DNA of 64,000 nt from CAJAQL01 sp964442965. Its GTDB lineage: Bacteria > Patescibacteriota > Minisyncoccia > UBA6257 > 2-01-FULL-56-20. Below, piece by piece: positions 32,386 to 41,834 of the stretch. Where the stretch lies: contig CAYUBE010000001.1 in NCBI GenBank assembly GCA_964442965.1, positions 4,759-68,758 on the forward strand. The letters run 5' to 3'. A program made the position numbers and the translations under genes. The stretch's first letter is position 1; every line of letters begins with the position of its first letter. The notes under the pieces are model-generated. The model made no database searches. It saw nothing but the letters and a program-made list of their open reading frames with translations, and had not been told where the DNA came from.

Positions 32386-33627
32386 ATGAAGGACAAAAAA
32401 ATAGAGACTCTTATCAAGAAGGAAACAAAGCGACAAAACGATACGCTCGGCATGATTCCGTCCGAGAATATCGTGTCCCATGAAGTGCGTGAAGCCTTAG
32501 GATCGGTGTTGACGAATAAGTATGCCGAGGGATATCCGCATGCGCGCTATTATTGCGGCAACGAAGTGGTGGATGAGCTTGAAGATCTTTGCCGTGAGCG
32601 GGCGCTTGGGGCATTCGGTCTCTCGGGAAAAAAATGGCATGCGAACGTTCAACCGTATTCCGGGTCGCCCGCAAACCTCGCGGTCTATCTGGCCCTTGTC
32701 CCGCCCGGTGAAAAAATCATGGGGCTTCAGCTCGACATGGGCGGACATCTTACGCACGGCCATAAAGTGAGCGCGACGGGAAAATTCTGGAAAGCGGTGC
32801 AGTACGGCGTTGATCCGAAAACGGAAAAGCTCGATTACGGCGCGATCGCCAAGATGGCGGAACGGGAACAGCCGAAGATCATTGTTGCGGGATATACGGC
32901 GTATCCGCGCATTATCGACTTCAAAAAGTTCCGCGCTATCGCGGATTCGGTCGGCGCGTATCTTCTGGTCGATATGTCTCATGTCGCCGGCCTCGTCGCG
33001 GGGAAAGCATATCCGTCGCCGTTTCCGTATGCGGACGTCGTGATGGCGACGACGCACAAGACATTGCGCGGCCCGCGCGGGGCAATCCTTTTTGCAAACC
33101 GGGAATCGAAGATCGCAGCAAAGAACGGAGTCGACATTCCCAAATTGCTTGATCGTGCGGTATTTCCGGGACTTCAAGGCGGACCGCATATGAATCAGAT
33201 TGCGGGAACGGCGGTCGCTCTTTTCGAAGCTCAACGGCCGGCGTTCGGAAAATATGCGGTGCAGGTGGTAAAAAATGCAAAGGCACTCGCGAATGAGCTC
33301 TCGCGCCTCGGCTGGCGGGTTGTTTCCGGTGGCACTGACACGCATCTGGTGCTGTTTGAAGTCGCCTCGAAGGGCATTGGCGGCCAGGAGGCGAGTGTGC
33401 GGCTTGAAGCAAACGGCATCGTCACAAATAAAAACACCATTCCATACGACACGAATCCACCGGCAAATCCATCGGGAATCCGCCTCGGTACGCCGTCTCT
33501 TTCAACGCGCGGCATGAAAGAAAAGGAAATGAAAACCGTGGCGCGGCTGATCCATGCCGTGCTCGCGGAGAATAAGAATGTGAAACGCGAAGTCCTTGCG
33601 CTGACTAAAAAATTCCCGATCAAGTAA
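32386..33627 (+). CDS. glyA: Serine hydroxymethyltransferase
   Basis: A PLP enzyme converting serine and tetrahydrofolate to glycine and methylene-tetrahydrofolate. The protein has 413 residues from ATG 32386 (an earlier ATG at 32359 is less likely). It shows NxSxPSEN-like MIPSENIVS, KYAEGYPHARYYCGNE, DMSHVAGLVA and the PLP lysine K225 in TTHKTLRGPRG. It supplies the folate cofactor used by ThyA and FolD. Confidence 0.96.
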   Translation: MKDKKIETLIKKETKRQNDTLGMIPSENIVSHEVREALGSVLTNKYAEGYPHARYYCGNEVVDELEDLCRERALGAFGLSGKKWHANVQPYSGSPANLAVYLALVPPGEKIMGLQLDMGGHLTHGHKVSATGKFWKAVQYGVDPKTEKLDYGAIAKMAEREQPKIIVAGYTAYPRIIDFKKFRAIADSVGAYLLVDMSHVAGLVAGKAYPSPFPYADVVMATTHKTLRGPRGAILFANRESKIAAKNGVDIPKLLDRAVFPGLQGGPHMNQIAGTAVALFEAQRPAFGKYAVQVVKNAKALANELSRLGWRVVSGGTDTHLVLFEVASKGIGGQEASVRLEANGIVTNKNTIPYDTNPPANPSGIRLGTPSLSTRGMKEKEMKTVARLIHAVLAENKNVKREVLALTKKFPIK

Positions 33628-33646
33628 CGGGAGGTAGGTGTATTTT

Positions 33647-34972
33647 TTATTCGCCCGTCTTGGTTACGGCGGTCTTGACGGTTCTCAAGATAATGAGCGC
33701 GTCGAAAATGAGAGATCGATTTTCGAGATAATAGATGTCGTATTGGAGTTTTTCACTTACGTCATCCAGGTCGCGGTCGGCATGATGGTTGATTTGCGCC
33801 CATCCGGTGAGTCCGGGCTTGAGAATGAGCCGTATTTCGTAGTAGGGGATTTTCTTTTTCAATTCTGAGACAAATTCGGGGCGCTCCGGCCGCGGGCCGA
33901 CAAAGGAAATGTCACCGCGGATGATGTTCCAAAGCTGGGGCAGTTCGTCGAGGTGGCTCGCGCGGAGGAATTTTCCAAATGCCGTCACACGCGCGTCGTT
34001 CGAACCCGACGACCACTGTGCGCCATGCTTTTCCGCGTCGTTCCGCATAGTGCGGAATTTATAGAGCATGAATGGTTGTCCGTTTTGTCCCATGCGAAGC
34101 TGGCGATAAATCACGGGGCCGGGCGATGAGAGTTTAACGATGAGCGCGATGAGAATTTCAAAAGGAAGTAAAACGACCCCGACGATGAGCGCGAAAACAA
34201 ATTCTGCGGCGCGCTTCAGGGAATCATAATATTTTCCAGCTCCTTCGATGTTTTCCAGGAACCAAGTTTCTTCGATGTCGGTGAGCGGCACTTTTCGCAG
34301 GACGCGCTCATAAAGATCGGCGATGTCGATGACCAGGATGCCTTTGCCAAAAAGCGTATAGAGCGCGAGCGCGAACGCGGATTCTTTTTTCAAATGGCGC
34401 GGCACGGCAATGATGTTGGCGTGGGATTCCGCAACCGCTCGCTCAAGCGCGGCGGGATCATTCTGTTCGTGAATTTGCTGGACGATGGCGTACCCGAATT
34501 GCGGGTTTTCGCGGATGGTTTTTACGATTTCGTCCGCGACCAGATCGTCGCCTACCAGAACGATCCTGTTGGGCGCCTCTCCGGAAGCGAGGAATGTATT
34601 TGCCAAGCGCCGCCAAATGATCTCGATCACGACAAAGATGAGGAAAAATATGAACAGGTTTGTTTTTGGCGCGATGCCGAAAGCGGGGATGAAATAAAAG
34701 AGCAGGATGGCGAGTGTCGCGTTCAAGGCGGTGGCGAGCGCAAGCGTCCTTAAAAAATCAATATTATTATGAAGCCGCCGAAGGTCGTAGAGCCCTGCGA
34801 TATAAAAAAGGATAACCCACAAAATAAAAATGATGGTAAACGGGACGACATGAACGTCCACGAATTGCTCATAAAATCCCGATCCATAGCGCAGGGCGAG
34901 GGTCGCCAAAAGGGAAGCGTAGAGCGCCACGATATCACCAAAGAGAAGAAAGAACGTTTTTATGCGGTTCAT
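33647..34972 (-). CDS. Polyprenyl-phosphate sugar-1-phosphate transferase (WbaP/EpsL type)
   Basis: A 441-residue membrane enzyme that starts glycan assembly by moving sugar-1-phosphate from UDP-sugar to undecaprenyl phosphate. Four N-terminal transmembrane helices, a Rossmann-like middle domain (VLVGDDLVADEIV), then the bacterial sugar-transferase domain: KRAAEFVFALIVGV helix, GPVIYRQLRMGQNGQPF, YKFRTMR, LDELPQLWNIIRGDISFVGP and PGLTGWAQIN. It would initiate surface polysaccharide or glycoprotein glycans. It is monocistronic here. Confidence 0.92.
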   Translation of the reverse strand: MNRIKTFFLLFGDIVALYASLLATLALRYGSGFYEQFVDVHVVPFTIIFILWVILFYIAGLYDLRRLHNNIDFLRTLALATALNATLAILLFYFIPAFGIAPKTNLFIFFLIFVVIEIIWRRLANTFLASGEAPNRIVLVGDDLVADEIVKTIRENPQFGYAIVQQIHEQNDPAALERAVAESHANIIAVPRHLKKESAFALALYTLFGKGILVIDIADLYERVLRKVPLTDIEETWFLENIEGAGKYYDSLKRAAEFVFALIVGVVLLPFEILIALIVKLSSPGPVIYRQLRMGQNGQPFMLYKFRTMRNDAEKHGAQWSSGSNDARVTAFGKFLRASHLDELPQLWNIIRGDISFVGPRPERPEFVSELKKKIPYYEIRLILKPGLTGWAQINHHADRDLDDVSEKLQYDIYYLENRSLIFDALIILRTVKTAVTKTGE

Positions 34973-35045
34973 TTGCGGGAACGGATTTGTTTTTTACTAT
35001 AACACAAAACTGACAAAAAAGTTAAAACAGTGATATGATAAAAAA

Positions 35046-35864
35046 ATGGAAATGATAGACGGAAAGGCGATTGCGGATAATATCCTGAAAAAACTGAAAG
35101 TTCGTCTCGTGCCGAAGAAATTTTTCGGTGCGGTTTTGGTTGGCGACGATAAAAGCTCGGTGAGTTTTTTGAAGCAGAAAGAAAAAACAGCCAAGGAGCT
35201 TGGTATCGATTTTCGGCTTTATCGTTTTTCTGAGACGATCCAAAATGACGAGCTTCGGCAAGAGGTCGGGAAGATCGCCGCGCATAAAACCTGCGGCGGA
35301 GCGCTGATCCAGTTGCCGTTACCCGCACATCTGAATCAGCAATACATTCTGAACGCAATTCCAAAGGAAAAAGACGTCGATGTTCTTTCGGAGCGTGCCA
35401 TAGGGGCTTTTTACGCGGACCGTAGCATTCTTCTTCCGCCCGCCGTCGGAGTGGTGGAAGAGCTTATCGCAAATCGCAAGTTGCAAATCGCTCACTGTTC
35501 CGTAGCCGTCGTCGGCCTCGGTTTCTTGGTGGGCAGGCCGGTCGCGAATTGGATCATGCGGCGCGCGAAGGAAACATTGCTTCTCCGAAGCGTGAGCGAT
35601 CTTGGTTTTTTGAAATATGCTGACATTGTGGTTACGAGCGTTGGAAAGGCAGGTCTTATCGTGCCCGATATGCTGAAGGACGGCGCTGGCGTTATTGATT
35701 TCGGTTACGGAATACTCGACGGAAAATATTCCGGCGATCTCGATACGAGGGAATTAGCGATGAGCGATTCGCGATTGGCGTTTTATACGCCGACTCCGGG
35801 CGGCACTGGTCCAATTGATGTGGCAAAGCTGTTCGAAAATTTCTACGAATTGAATAGGGAATAG
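35046..35864 (+). CDS. folD: Methylene-tetrahydrofolate dehydrogenase/cyclohydrolase FolD, divergent
   Basis: A 272-residue protein with the FolD N-terminal lysine region (LVGDDKSSVSFLKQKEKTAK), IQLPLP and the C-terminal Rossmann part ending in TPTPGGTGPIDVA. The usual PCTP motif reads LLPPAVG, and the loop before the nucleotide site (ANRKLQIAHC) is encoded by the repeated word TTGCAAATCGC. Activity is likely but may be altered. The start is leaderless-type (TGATATGAT, 6 nt before the ATG). Confidence 0.88.
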   Translation: MEMIDGKAIADNILKKLKVRLVPKKFFGAVLVGDDKSSVSFLKQKEKTAKELGIDFRLYRFSETIQNDELRQEVGKIAAHKTCGGALIQLPLPAHLNQQYILNAIPKEKDVDVLSERAIGAFYADRSILLPPAVGVVEELIANRKLQIAHCSVAVVGLGFLVGRPVANWIMRRAKETLLLRSVSDLGFLKYADIVVTSVGKAGLIVPDMLKDGAGVIDFGYGILDGKYSGDLDTRELAMSDSRLAFYTPTPGGTGPIDVAKLFENFYELNRE

Positions 35865-35872
35865 GAAAATAT

Positions 35873-37120
35873 CTATTCGTACCGCAGTGCTTCGATAGGA
35901 CTCTTTTTGCCGGCTTGGCGCGCAGGGTAGATGCCGAACGCGACGCCGCAGGCGGTTGAAACGAAAACTGCGATGATGACAGCCGATAACGGGAACTCGA
36001 ATGTCCAGCCGCCGGCAATAACGTGCGAGAGAACAAGCCATGCGAGCGAGACGAATGCGGCCCCGAGTGCGATGCCGATCACGCCGCCGAGGAAAGTGAG
36101 CATGACCGATTCGATGAGAAATTGCTGGAGGATATCGCGGTCGGTCGCGCCGACGGCTTTTCTGAGGCCGATCTCGCGCGTCCGTTCAATGACCGAAACA
36201 AGCATGATGTTCATGATGCCGATGCCGCCGACGATGAGCGAGATCGAAGCGATGGCGGCAAGGAAGAGCGTCATGACGGAGGTGATGCTGCCGAGGAGCG
36301 ACAGGATATCCTGCTGGGTCTCGATCGTAAAATCATCTTTGTTGGAATTCGTGATACCGTGATCGTGTTCAAGGACAGATTGAATGCGCGATTTCACGAA
36401 GGAGATGTCGTACGCGGGATTCGCCGAAGCAAAGATATAGTTGAAATAGGTGATGCCGAGCATCTGGCTCTGGGCGACGGTGATCGGAACAATGGCGAGG
36501 TCGTCCTGATTTACGCCGCCCGGGCCAGTGCCTTTCGGTGATAGAACGCCGACCACATGGAAGGTTGTATTTTTCAGGCGGATATCTTTGCCGACTGGAT
36601 TGATATTTGGCCCAAAGAGAGTGGTCGCAAGATCGGAGCCGATGACCACGACATGGTTATAGGCGGCGACATCGGCGTCGCTGAAAGGATAACCGTTTGC
36701 CACGGTAAAGTTTCGCACCGGAAAAAAGTTTGCAGTTGTGCCTTGATAGGTCACCGTGAGATCGTTGTCGCCGTACACCGCATCCGCTTGGCCGCCAACG
36801 AGCGGCACCACGGCTGAAATGGATGGTTCACGCGAGAGCGCATCGACATCCTGCTGAACCAGGCTCGTGATCACGATGCCTTGCGATTGCGCAGGGGATT
36901 GGAATCGGCCGTTGTTGGTTCCTCCTGGGATGATGAAGATGAGGTTCGAGCCGATGCCCTGGACCTGGCCTAAGATATAATCCTGCGCCGATTGGCCGAT
37001 CGACATCAGAATGATAACGGACGCGATGCCGATCACAATGCCAAGCATGGTTAAGGCCGATCGCATCTTGCCGTGATGCAGGCTGTCGAGTGCCGAGTTG
37101 AATGAATCCTTGATGCGCAT
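35873..37120 (-). CDS. MacB-type ABC transporter permease
   Basis: A 415-residue protein with the MacB/FtsX layout: one N-terminal transmembrane helix (SALTMLGIVIGIASVIILMS), a large extracytoplasmic domain (about residues 45-290), and three C-terminal helices containing ERTREIGLRKAVGA and GVAFGIYPARQAGKKSPIEALRYE. With the ATPase at 37228 and the adaptor at 38072 it forms an export system. MacB pumps move peptides, lipoproteins or drugs by mechanotransmission; the cargo is unknown. Confidence 0.92.
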   Translation of the reverse strand: MRIKDSFNSALDSLHHGKMRSALTMLGIVIGIASVIILMSIGQSAQDYILGQVQGIGSNLIFIIPGGTNNGRFQSPAQSQGIVITSLVQQDVDALSREPSISAVVPLVGGQADAVYGDNDLTVTYQGTTANFFPVRNFTVANGYPFSDADVAAYNHVVVIGSDLATTLFGPNINPVGKDIRLKNTTFHVVGVLSPKGTGPGGVNQDDLAIVPITVAQSQMLGITYFNYIFASANPAYDISFVKSRIQSVLEHDHGITNSNKDDFTIETQQDILSLLGSITSVMTLFLAAIASISLIVGGIGIMNIMLVSVIERTREIGLRKAVGATDRDILQQFLIESVMLTFLGGVIGIALGAAFVSLAWLVLSHVIAGGWTFEFPLSAVIIAVFVSTACGVAFGIYPARQAGKKSPIEALRYE

Positions 37121-37135
37121 GAGATTAGTTATGTA

Positions 37136-37227
37136 GTGTCATTCCGAGCTGTGCGAGGAATCTTTTTTTAAAGAGAGGATCCTTCGTTCCGCCATTGCGG
37201 GACTCAGGATGACCGCGCTAAGCGCGG
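37136..37227. repeat. Repeat-filled gap inside the MacAB-like operon
   Basis: GTCATTCCGAGCTGTGCGAG (37140 on; relative at 28263), a diverged inverted partner ending GGACTCAGGATGAC, and a hairpin GACCGCGC/GCGCGGTC (37211-37229). Confidence 0.6.
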
Positions 37228-37941
37228 TCATTTGAAGAATTCATCTTTCGACCTTCTTGGTTTTGCGACTGGTGTATCGCTTTCGATGAGACCGTCCCTG
37301 ATGCGAATGATGCGATCGGCGAATTCCGCGGTATAGGTCTCATGCGTCACGAGTATGACCGTGTGGCCCTTTTTGTTCAGATCGTCGAGGATGCCCATGA
37401 CCTGCGCACCGGATTTTGAGTCGAGGTTGCCGGTCGGTTCATCGGCGAAGATGACGTTGGGCTTGTTCACGAGCGCGCGGGCGATCGCGACGCGTTGTTT
37501 CTGGCCGCCGGAGAGCCGGCCTGCCTCGCTCCATAGTTTTTCTTCGAGGCCGACCGAGCGCACGGCGTCTTCAACCATTTCTTTCCTTGCCGTAACAGGC
37601 AGGTCGAGCGCATAGAGCAGGGGAATCTCGACGTTCTCATAAACCGAAAGCCGTGAGAGAAGATTGAACGCTTGAAACACAAATCCCATATCCTTGTTGC
37701 GCACGTGAGCCAGCTCCTGGTCGGACATGTCGTCGATGCTTTTTCCGAAGAAGGCGTAGCGCCCGCCGGTCGGCCGGTCGAGAAAACTGAGGATTTGAAG
37801 CAGGGTCGATTTTCCTGAACCGGACGGGCCGATGATCGAGACGAAATCGCCTTGATTTATCGAAAAGGAAATGCCTCCGAGCGCGGAGGTCACCGTGCCG
37901 TCGTCGATATAATCTTTCTTGAGGTCTTTGACGTCGATCAT
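37228..37941 (-). CDS. MacB/LolD-type ABC transporter ATPase
   Basis: A 237-residue ATPase: Walker A GPSGSGKST, Q-loop GFVFQAFNLLSRLSVYENV, signature LSGGQKQRVAIARALV, Walker B VIFADEPTGNLD and H-loop VTHE. It energises the permease at 35873. The last residues (ARPRRSKDEFFK type) are a basic tail. Confidence 0.94.
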   Translation of the reverse strand: MIDVKDLKKDYIDDGTVTSALGGISFSINQGDFVSIIGPSGSGKSTLLQILSFLDRPTGGRYAFFGKSIDDMSDQELAHVRNKDMGFVFQAFNLLSRLSVYENVEIPLLYALDLPVTARKEMVEDAVRSVGLEEKLWSEAGRLSGGQKQRVAIARALVNKPNVIFADEPTGNLDSKSGAQVMGILDDLNKKGHTVILVTHETYTAEFADRIIRIRDGLIESDTPVAKPRRSKDEFFK

Positions 37942-37953
37942 GAAATGAATTTT

Positions 37954-38070
37954 GTCATTCCGGCGAAAGCCGGAATCCAGGTTTTATGTTACTCGTTTTC
38001 CTGAGAGTTCTGGATCCGTTTTTCAACGGGATAACCCGATGGCATTTTGGGGTGAACCCGTCGGGGCGTG
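37954..38070. repeat. Dispersed GTCATTCCGG repeat between ATPase and adaptor genes
   Basis: GTCATTCCGGCGAAAGCCGG (37954 on), then a second palindromic half TGGATCCGTTTTTCAACGGG (about 38009-38030). Same family as 19240 and 59085. Confidence 0.65.
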
Positions 38071-38071
38071 G

Positions 38072-39628
38072 TTATTTCAGCCCGATGTTAATTGCCTGTT
38101 CGCCTTCGGTTGCGCCGGAGACGATCTCCACGTTGCCGTTCTCGTCCGATATGCCGAGGGTTACGGGGTTCTGAACCACCGCACCGTTCACGAGGGTTTC
38201 CACGAATGTGCCACTGTCGTTCTGAAGGATCGCATACTGCGGCAGGATCAGGACGTTATTTTTCGTCTGCGTCGTGATGTCGAGGTTCGCCGTGAGGCCG
38301 CTCTTCATAAGAGGATCGCTCTTATCGAACGCCACCTTGACCTCGTAATCAACGACGCCGGAAATGATCGTCTGCGCGGGGTCGATGTAGAACACCTTGC
38401 CGGTGAATGTTTCATTCGGAAAGGCATCGAAAGTCATTGAAACGATGTCACCTATTGAAACTTTGCCGATATCGACTTCCGGGACGTCGGCGTCAACTTC
38501 AAGTTCGTTTGCGGCAATCAGCGAAACGACCGGAACGCCCGGCGATGCGATCTCGCCGACTTTCGCATTTTGCGTCGTGATAATGCCGCTCATGGGAGCC
38601 GTGAGCGACGCTTCGTTGATCTTCACTTGAATATCCTGGACGCTTGCCTCTGCCTGTTCGACTTGCGCCGCCTGGGCGTTAATGTCCTCTTGGGTCGAAC
38701 CGGCAAGGGTCACATTGAGCGCCGCTTGGGCCTGTGCTACCGAAGCCTTTTCCGAGGCGATGCTCTGCATGAGGGCATTGACGTTCCCGATCGAGGTGTT
38801 CACTTCATCGAGACCGGTCGTGACATCGGTTTTGTAGGTGGTTGCCGTGGATGGCGTTACATCAGTCGTGTTGACGATGGCATTCAGTGCGGTTGTGAGA
38901 AGATTTTTTATGACGGCAAGATGAGCAAGCGTATCCTGTAATGCCGTATCAAGCGTTGATGACGGCGTTGCGCCCGTTATGTTCTGATCTTCTCCCTGCC
39001 ATGCGTTGAGCTCGGTGCTCGCTTCGATCCGGTCGAAGGTGATGTTGTTCGCGATTTGGGAGTCGCTGATGGGGAACGTGAGCTGGGGGCTGTTTGTCTC
39101 GGCGTTCACGAAAAACGAGCTTAATTGATTGCGGACTGCATCGTTCGCATTCGCGTAAGCGCTCGTGACCACGTTGGGGACACTCGCATAGGAATTTTCG
39201 AGAGTTTGCCTCGCGCTTGCGAGAGCGGTCTGTGATACGGCGATGTTCTGCGGCGTCGGGCCAACTTGGAGTTTTTGGAGTGTTGCGGTTTCGGCATCTA
39301 CATTCGCCTGAGCTTCCGCGAGCTGGGCGGCCAGGTCTTGCGTGTCGAGCCTCGCGATAACGTCGCCGGCGTTCACGTGATCGCCTTCACTATAGTGCAC
39401 GGCCGCGATGGTGCCGCCATTCTCAAAAGCGAGATTAACGCTCTGGGTTGAGGTGACGTTTCCGGTGACACTCACTGTTTCCGTGATCGAGCCTCGTTTT
39501 ACGGTGACGAATTGATAGGTTGCTTTATGCGATCGGGCAATCAGAAACCAGGCGCCGCCTCCAACTATGATGACGACAAGCGCGATACCCGTTTTTGTTT
39601 TTAGAAAACCAAAATTTTTTTTGAACAT
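38072..39628 (-). CDS. MacA/HlyD-type membrane fusion adaptor
   Basis: A 518-residue periplasmic-adaptor-like protein: an N-terminal membrane anchor (GIALVVIIVGGGAWFLIA), a biotinyl-lipoyl half (GTIAAVHYSEGDHVNAGDVIARL), a very long coiled-coil hairpin (about residues 105-310), the second lipoyl half (APMSGIITTQNAKVGEIASP), then beta-barrel domains. The hairpin is longer than in E. coli MacA. In a cell without a TolC-type outer membrane channel it may only span the envelope. Confidence 0.9.
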   Translation of the reverse strand: MFKKNFGFLKTKTGIALVVIIVGGGAWFLIARSHKATYQFVTVKRGSITETVSVTGNVTSTQSVNLAFENGGTIAAVHYSEGDHVNAGDVIARLDTQDLAAQLAEAQANVDAETATLQKLQVGPTPQNIAVSQTALASARQTLENSYASVPNVVTSAYANANDAVRNQLSSFFVNAETNSPQLTFPISDSQIANNITFDRIEASTELNAWQGEDQNITGATPSSTLDTALQDTLAHLAVIKNLLTTALNAIVNTTDVTPSTATTYKTDVTTGLDEVNTSIGNVNALMQSIASEKASVAQAQAALNVTLAGSTQEDINAQAAQVEQAEASVQDIQVKINEASLTAPMSGIITTQNAKVGEIASPGVPVVSLIAANELEVDADVPEVDIGKVSIGDIVSMTFDAFPNETFTGKVFYIDPAQTIISGVVDYEVKVAFDKSDPLMKSGLTANLDITTQTKNNVLILPQYAILQNDSGTFVETLVNGAVVQNPVTLGISDENGNVEIVSGATEGEQAINIGLK

Positions 39629-39645
39629 GATCTTTGTTAATTTTT

Positions 39646-39894
39646 TTACTTCTTTTTTATCAGTTTTCTGACCGATGCAAGATGTTCGGTAAGATGGGAC
39701 GCCATCGCTTCGAACCGAGACGCTTTCATAATGACGAGTATCTTGTCATGATTGCCCATGACGATGAGTTTCTCGCCTCTCGTGAGCTTCATGGCGGCAC
39801 GCGCCTCGGCAGGGATCACAATCTGCCCCTTTTCTCCAAGTGTCGTTATACCGAGAAATTTTTTGGGAACCGTCGGATGGCTTGACTTGTTCAT
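39646..39894 (-). CDS. AbrB/SpoVT-type DNA-binding protein
   Basis: An 82-residue protein with a swapped-hairpin AbrB domain (ITTLGEKGQIVIPAEARAAM and LTRGEKLIVMG). It starts from a leaderless-type promoter (TGGTAAAGT, 7 nt before the ATG) and lies directly in front of the adaptor gene, so it likely controls this exporter operon and perhaps the divergent ABC genes. AbrB-type antitoxins have the same fold, but no toxin is adjacent. Confidence 0.85.
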   Translation of the reverse strand: MNKSSHPTVPKKFLGITTLGEKGQIVIPAEARAAMKLTRGEKLIVMGNHDKILVIMKASRFEAMASHLTEHLASVRKLIKKK

Positions 39895-39971
39895 ATCTGA
39901 TACTTTACCATGAAGGGGTAGCGAATAACAAGTAGGAAAAGTAGGAATATTCGTATGTTAGTATCATAGCT

Positions 39972-40766
39972 ATGCCATCCATCATTGAAGTTAAGAATTT
40001 AACGAAAACCTTCGACGGCATGACGGCGGTGGATAATATTTCATTTGACGTTGCCAAGGGGGAGATATTCGCGTTTCTTGGGCCGAACGGTGCAGGAAAA
40101 ACGACAACGATCAAGATGTTGACCACGCTGCTCACGCCGACATCCGGCGAGATTGTGCTGGATGGCAAGAATCCGGCGCGCGACGAGAGCGGTGCCCGAA
40201 AATCATTCGGTATCGTGTTTCAGGATCCGAGCTTGGATGACGAGCTTACCGCCCTTGAAAACATGGAATTTCATGCGGTGCTTTATAAGATACCGAAGGA
40301 CGTACGAGATTCGCGCATCGAGGAATTGATGAATTTTGTGGAGCTTTGGGACAGGCGGAATGACTACGTGAAGGAGTTTTCCGGCGGTATGAAGCGGCGG
40401 CTTGAGATCGCGCGGGGGCTTTTGCATCATCCGAAAATATTATTCCTCGACGAGCCGACGACAGGCCTCGATCCGCAGACGCGAAACCATGTATGGAGTT
40501 ATATAGAGGATCTGAATAAAAAGGAGCAGATCACGGTTTTCTTCACAACGCATTATATCGAAGAAGCAGATCGGGCTGCGACGCGCGTTGCTATCATGGA
40601 TCATGGAAAGATCGTCGCACGAGGGACTCCGAACGAACTGAAAAAGCAGACCGGCACGGAGCTTCTGGAAGATGCATTCATCAAATTGACGGGATATGAC
40701 ATCCGGAAAGAGTCGGCCGGAGCGGATCACATGCGCACCCATGCAAAGGTCTGGGGAAGGCGGTGA
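39972..40766 (+). CDS. ABC-2-type transporter ATPase (DrrA-like)
   Basis: A 264-residue ATPase: Walker A GPNGAGKTT, Q-loop FGIVFQDPSLDDELTALEN, signature FSGGMKRRLEIARGLLHHP, Walker B ILFLDEPTTGLDP and H-loop TTHYIEEAD. TATCAT lies 4 nt before the ATG. It pairs with the permease at 40881. The AbrB gene is divergent. Confidence 0.94.
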   Translation: MPSIIEVKNLTKTFDGMTAVDNISFDVAKGEIFAFLGPNGAGKTTTIKMLTTLLTPTSGEIVLDGKNPARDESGARKSFGIVFQDPSLDDELTALENMEFHAVLYKIPKDVRDSRIEELMNFVELWDRRNDYVKEFSGGMKRRLEIARGLLHHPKILFLDEPTTGLDPQTRNHVWSYIEDLNKKEQITVFFTTHYIEEADRAATRVAIMDHGKIVARGTPNELKKQTGTELLEDAFIKLTGYDIRKESAGADHMRTHAKVWGRR

Positions 40767-40767
40767 T

Positions 40768-40880
40768 AAAAATATCTAATTTCTAATACAATGGCGAATG
40801 TCAAAAATGAATTAACTTTTTTAGGATTGGACATTTCATTGGAAATTAGGAATTAGATATTAGAAATTTTTCGAATTACC
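40768..40880. repeat. AT-rich inverted repeat between ABC ATPase and permease
   Basis: ATATCTAATTTCTAAT near the left and ATTAGGAATTAGATATTAGA near the right are complementary words. No gene. Confidence 0.55.
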
Positions 40881-41627
40881 ATGTCTGCCATCTATATTCT
40901 CTGGCTTCGCCAACTTAAAAGATATTTCCGCTCGACGGCGCGGATGATCGGTTCGATCGGCCAACCGGTGCTGTTTTTGGTCGCGCTCGGTTTCGGTTTC
41001 GGGCCGATTTTTCAAAAAGCAGGCGGCGGCGATTATCTCCAATTTCTCGCACCCGGCGTGATTGCGATGGGCATTCTCTTTACAGCGATGTTCATGGGCA
41101 TCGAGATTATCTGGGACAAGCAATTCGGATTTTTGAAGGAAACGTTGGTTGCTCCGGTGTCGCGGATGTCCATCATGCTCGGGCGGACCTTGGGCGGCGC
41201 GACGGTCGCGTTGGCGCAGGGCATTCTGGTGTTTCTTATTGCGTGGGCGATTGGATTTCGCCCAAGCTTCGCCCTGATCGGCGTCGCGTTTGTTTTCATG
41301 ATTTTAATTTCGATGCTGTTCACCGGCATCGGTACCGCGATTGCCTCGGTCATGGATGATATGCAAGCATTCCCGCTCATTATGAACTTTCTCGTCATGC
41401 CGACATTTTTTCTCTCGGGCGCGCTTTTTCCTCTCTCGGGTTTGCCGAATATTATCACGCTCATCGCTCGCATTGATCCCTTGTCCTACGGCATCGACGG
41501 ACTTCGCGGCGCACTCGTTCCCGGTTCGATCCAATTCGGTTTCTGGTTCGATTTTGGCGTGCTCGGCGTGATCACGCTCGTCATACTTGGCATTGGTGCC
41601 TATCTCTTCTCGAAGATCGAAATCTAG
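40881..41627 (+). CDS. ABC-2-type transporter permease
   Basis: A 248-residue membrane protein with six predicted helices and the ABC-2 motif region (LTGIG-like MLFTGIGTAIASVMDDMQAF; FLVMPTFFLSGALFPLSGLP). It forms an exporter with the DrrA-like ATPase upstream. DrrAB-type systems move drugs, lipids or polysaccharides; the cargo is unknown. Confidence 0.92.
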   Translation: MSAIYILWLRQLKRYFRSTARMIGSIGQPVLFLVALGFGFGPIFQKAGGGDYLQFLAPGVIAMGILFTAMFMGIEIIWDKQFGFLKETLVAPVSRMSIMLGRTLGGATVALAQGILVFLIAWAIGFRPSFALIGVAFVFMILISMLFTGIGTAIASVMDDMQAFPLIMNFLVMPTFFLSGALFPLSGLPNIITLIARIDPLSYGIDGLRGALVPGSIQFGFWFDFGVLGVITLVILGIGAYLFSKIEI

Positions 41628-41665
41628 CGGACGATCTAAAAGTTCCAATCCCGCACAGTCGACCT

Positions 41666-41683
41666 GTTACCAAGTTTGGTAAC
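41666..41683. promoter_or_regulatory. Operator-like palindrome GTTACCAA-GT-TTGGTAAC
   Basis: Eight-bp perfect arms with a 2-bp centre. It overlaps the proposed TTG start of the small frame at 41676-41834. Confidence 0.45.
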
Positions 41684-41834
41684 CTCACTTAATCTCCAAA
41701 AGATTAATAAAATAGCACCTCGTCTCCTTGCAGAAATTATTTTCGAGCAGTGGAGCACTGAGCGGAGTGAACGCCTGCAAAAAGAAATGGAGACGAAAAG
41801 GGGGCAACAGCAGGGTAAAATCGCAAAGAAATGA
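41676..41834 (+). CDS. Candidate small protein after the ABC permease
   Basis: The frame is open from 41638 and ends at the TGA that abuts the terminator. From the TTG at 41676 it encodes 52 residues containing NKIAPRLLAEIIFEQWSTER and a Lys/Gln-rich tail. There is no ATG in frame before the middle. The protein-like composition and the terminator directly at the stop support it; the unusual start argues against it. It may be the tail of a lost gene. Confidence 0.4.
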   Translation: MVTSLNLQKINKIAPRLLAEIIFEQWSTERSERLQKEMETKRGQQQGKIAKK

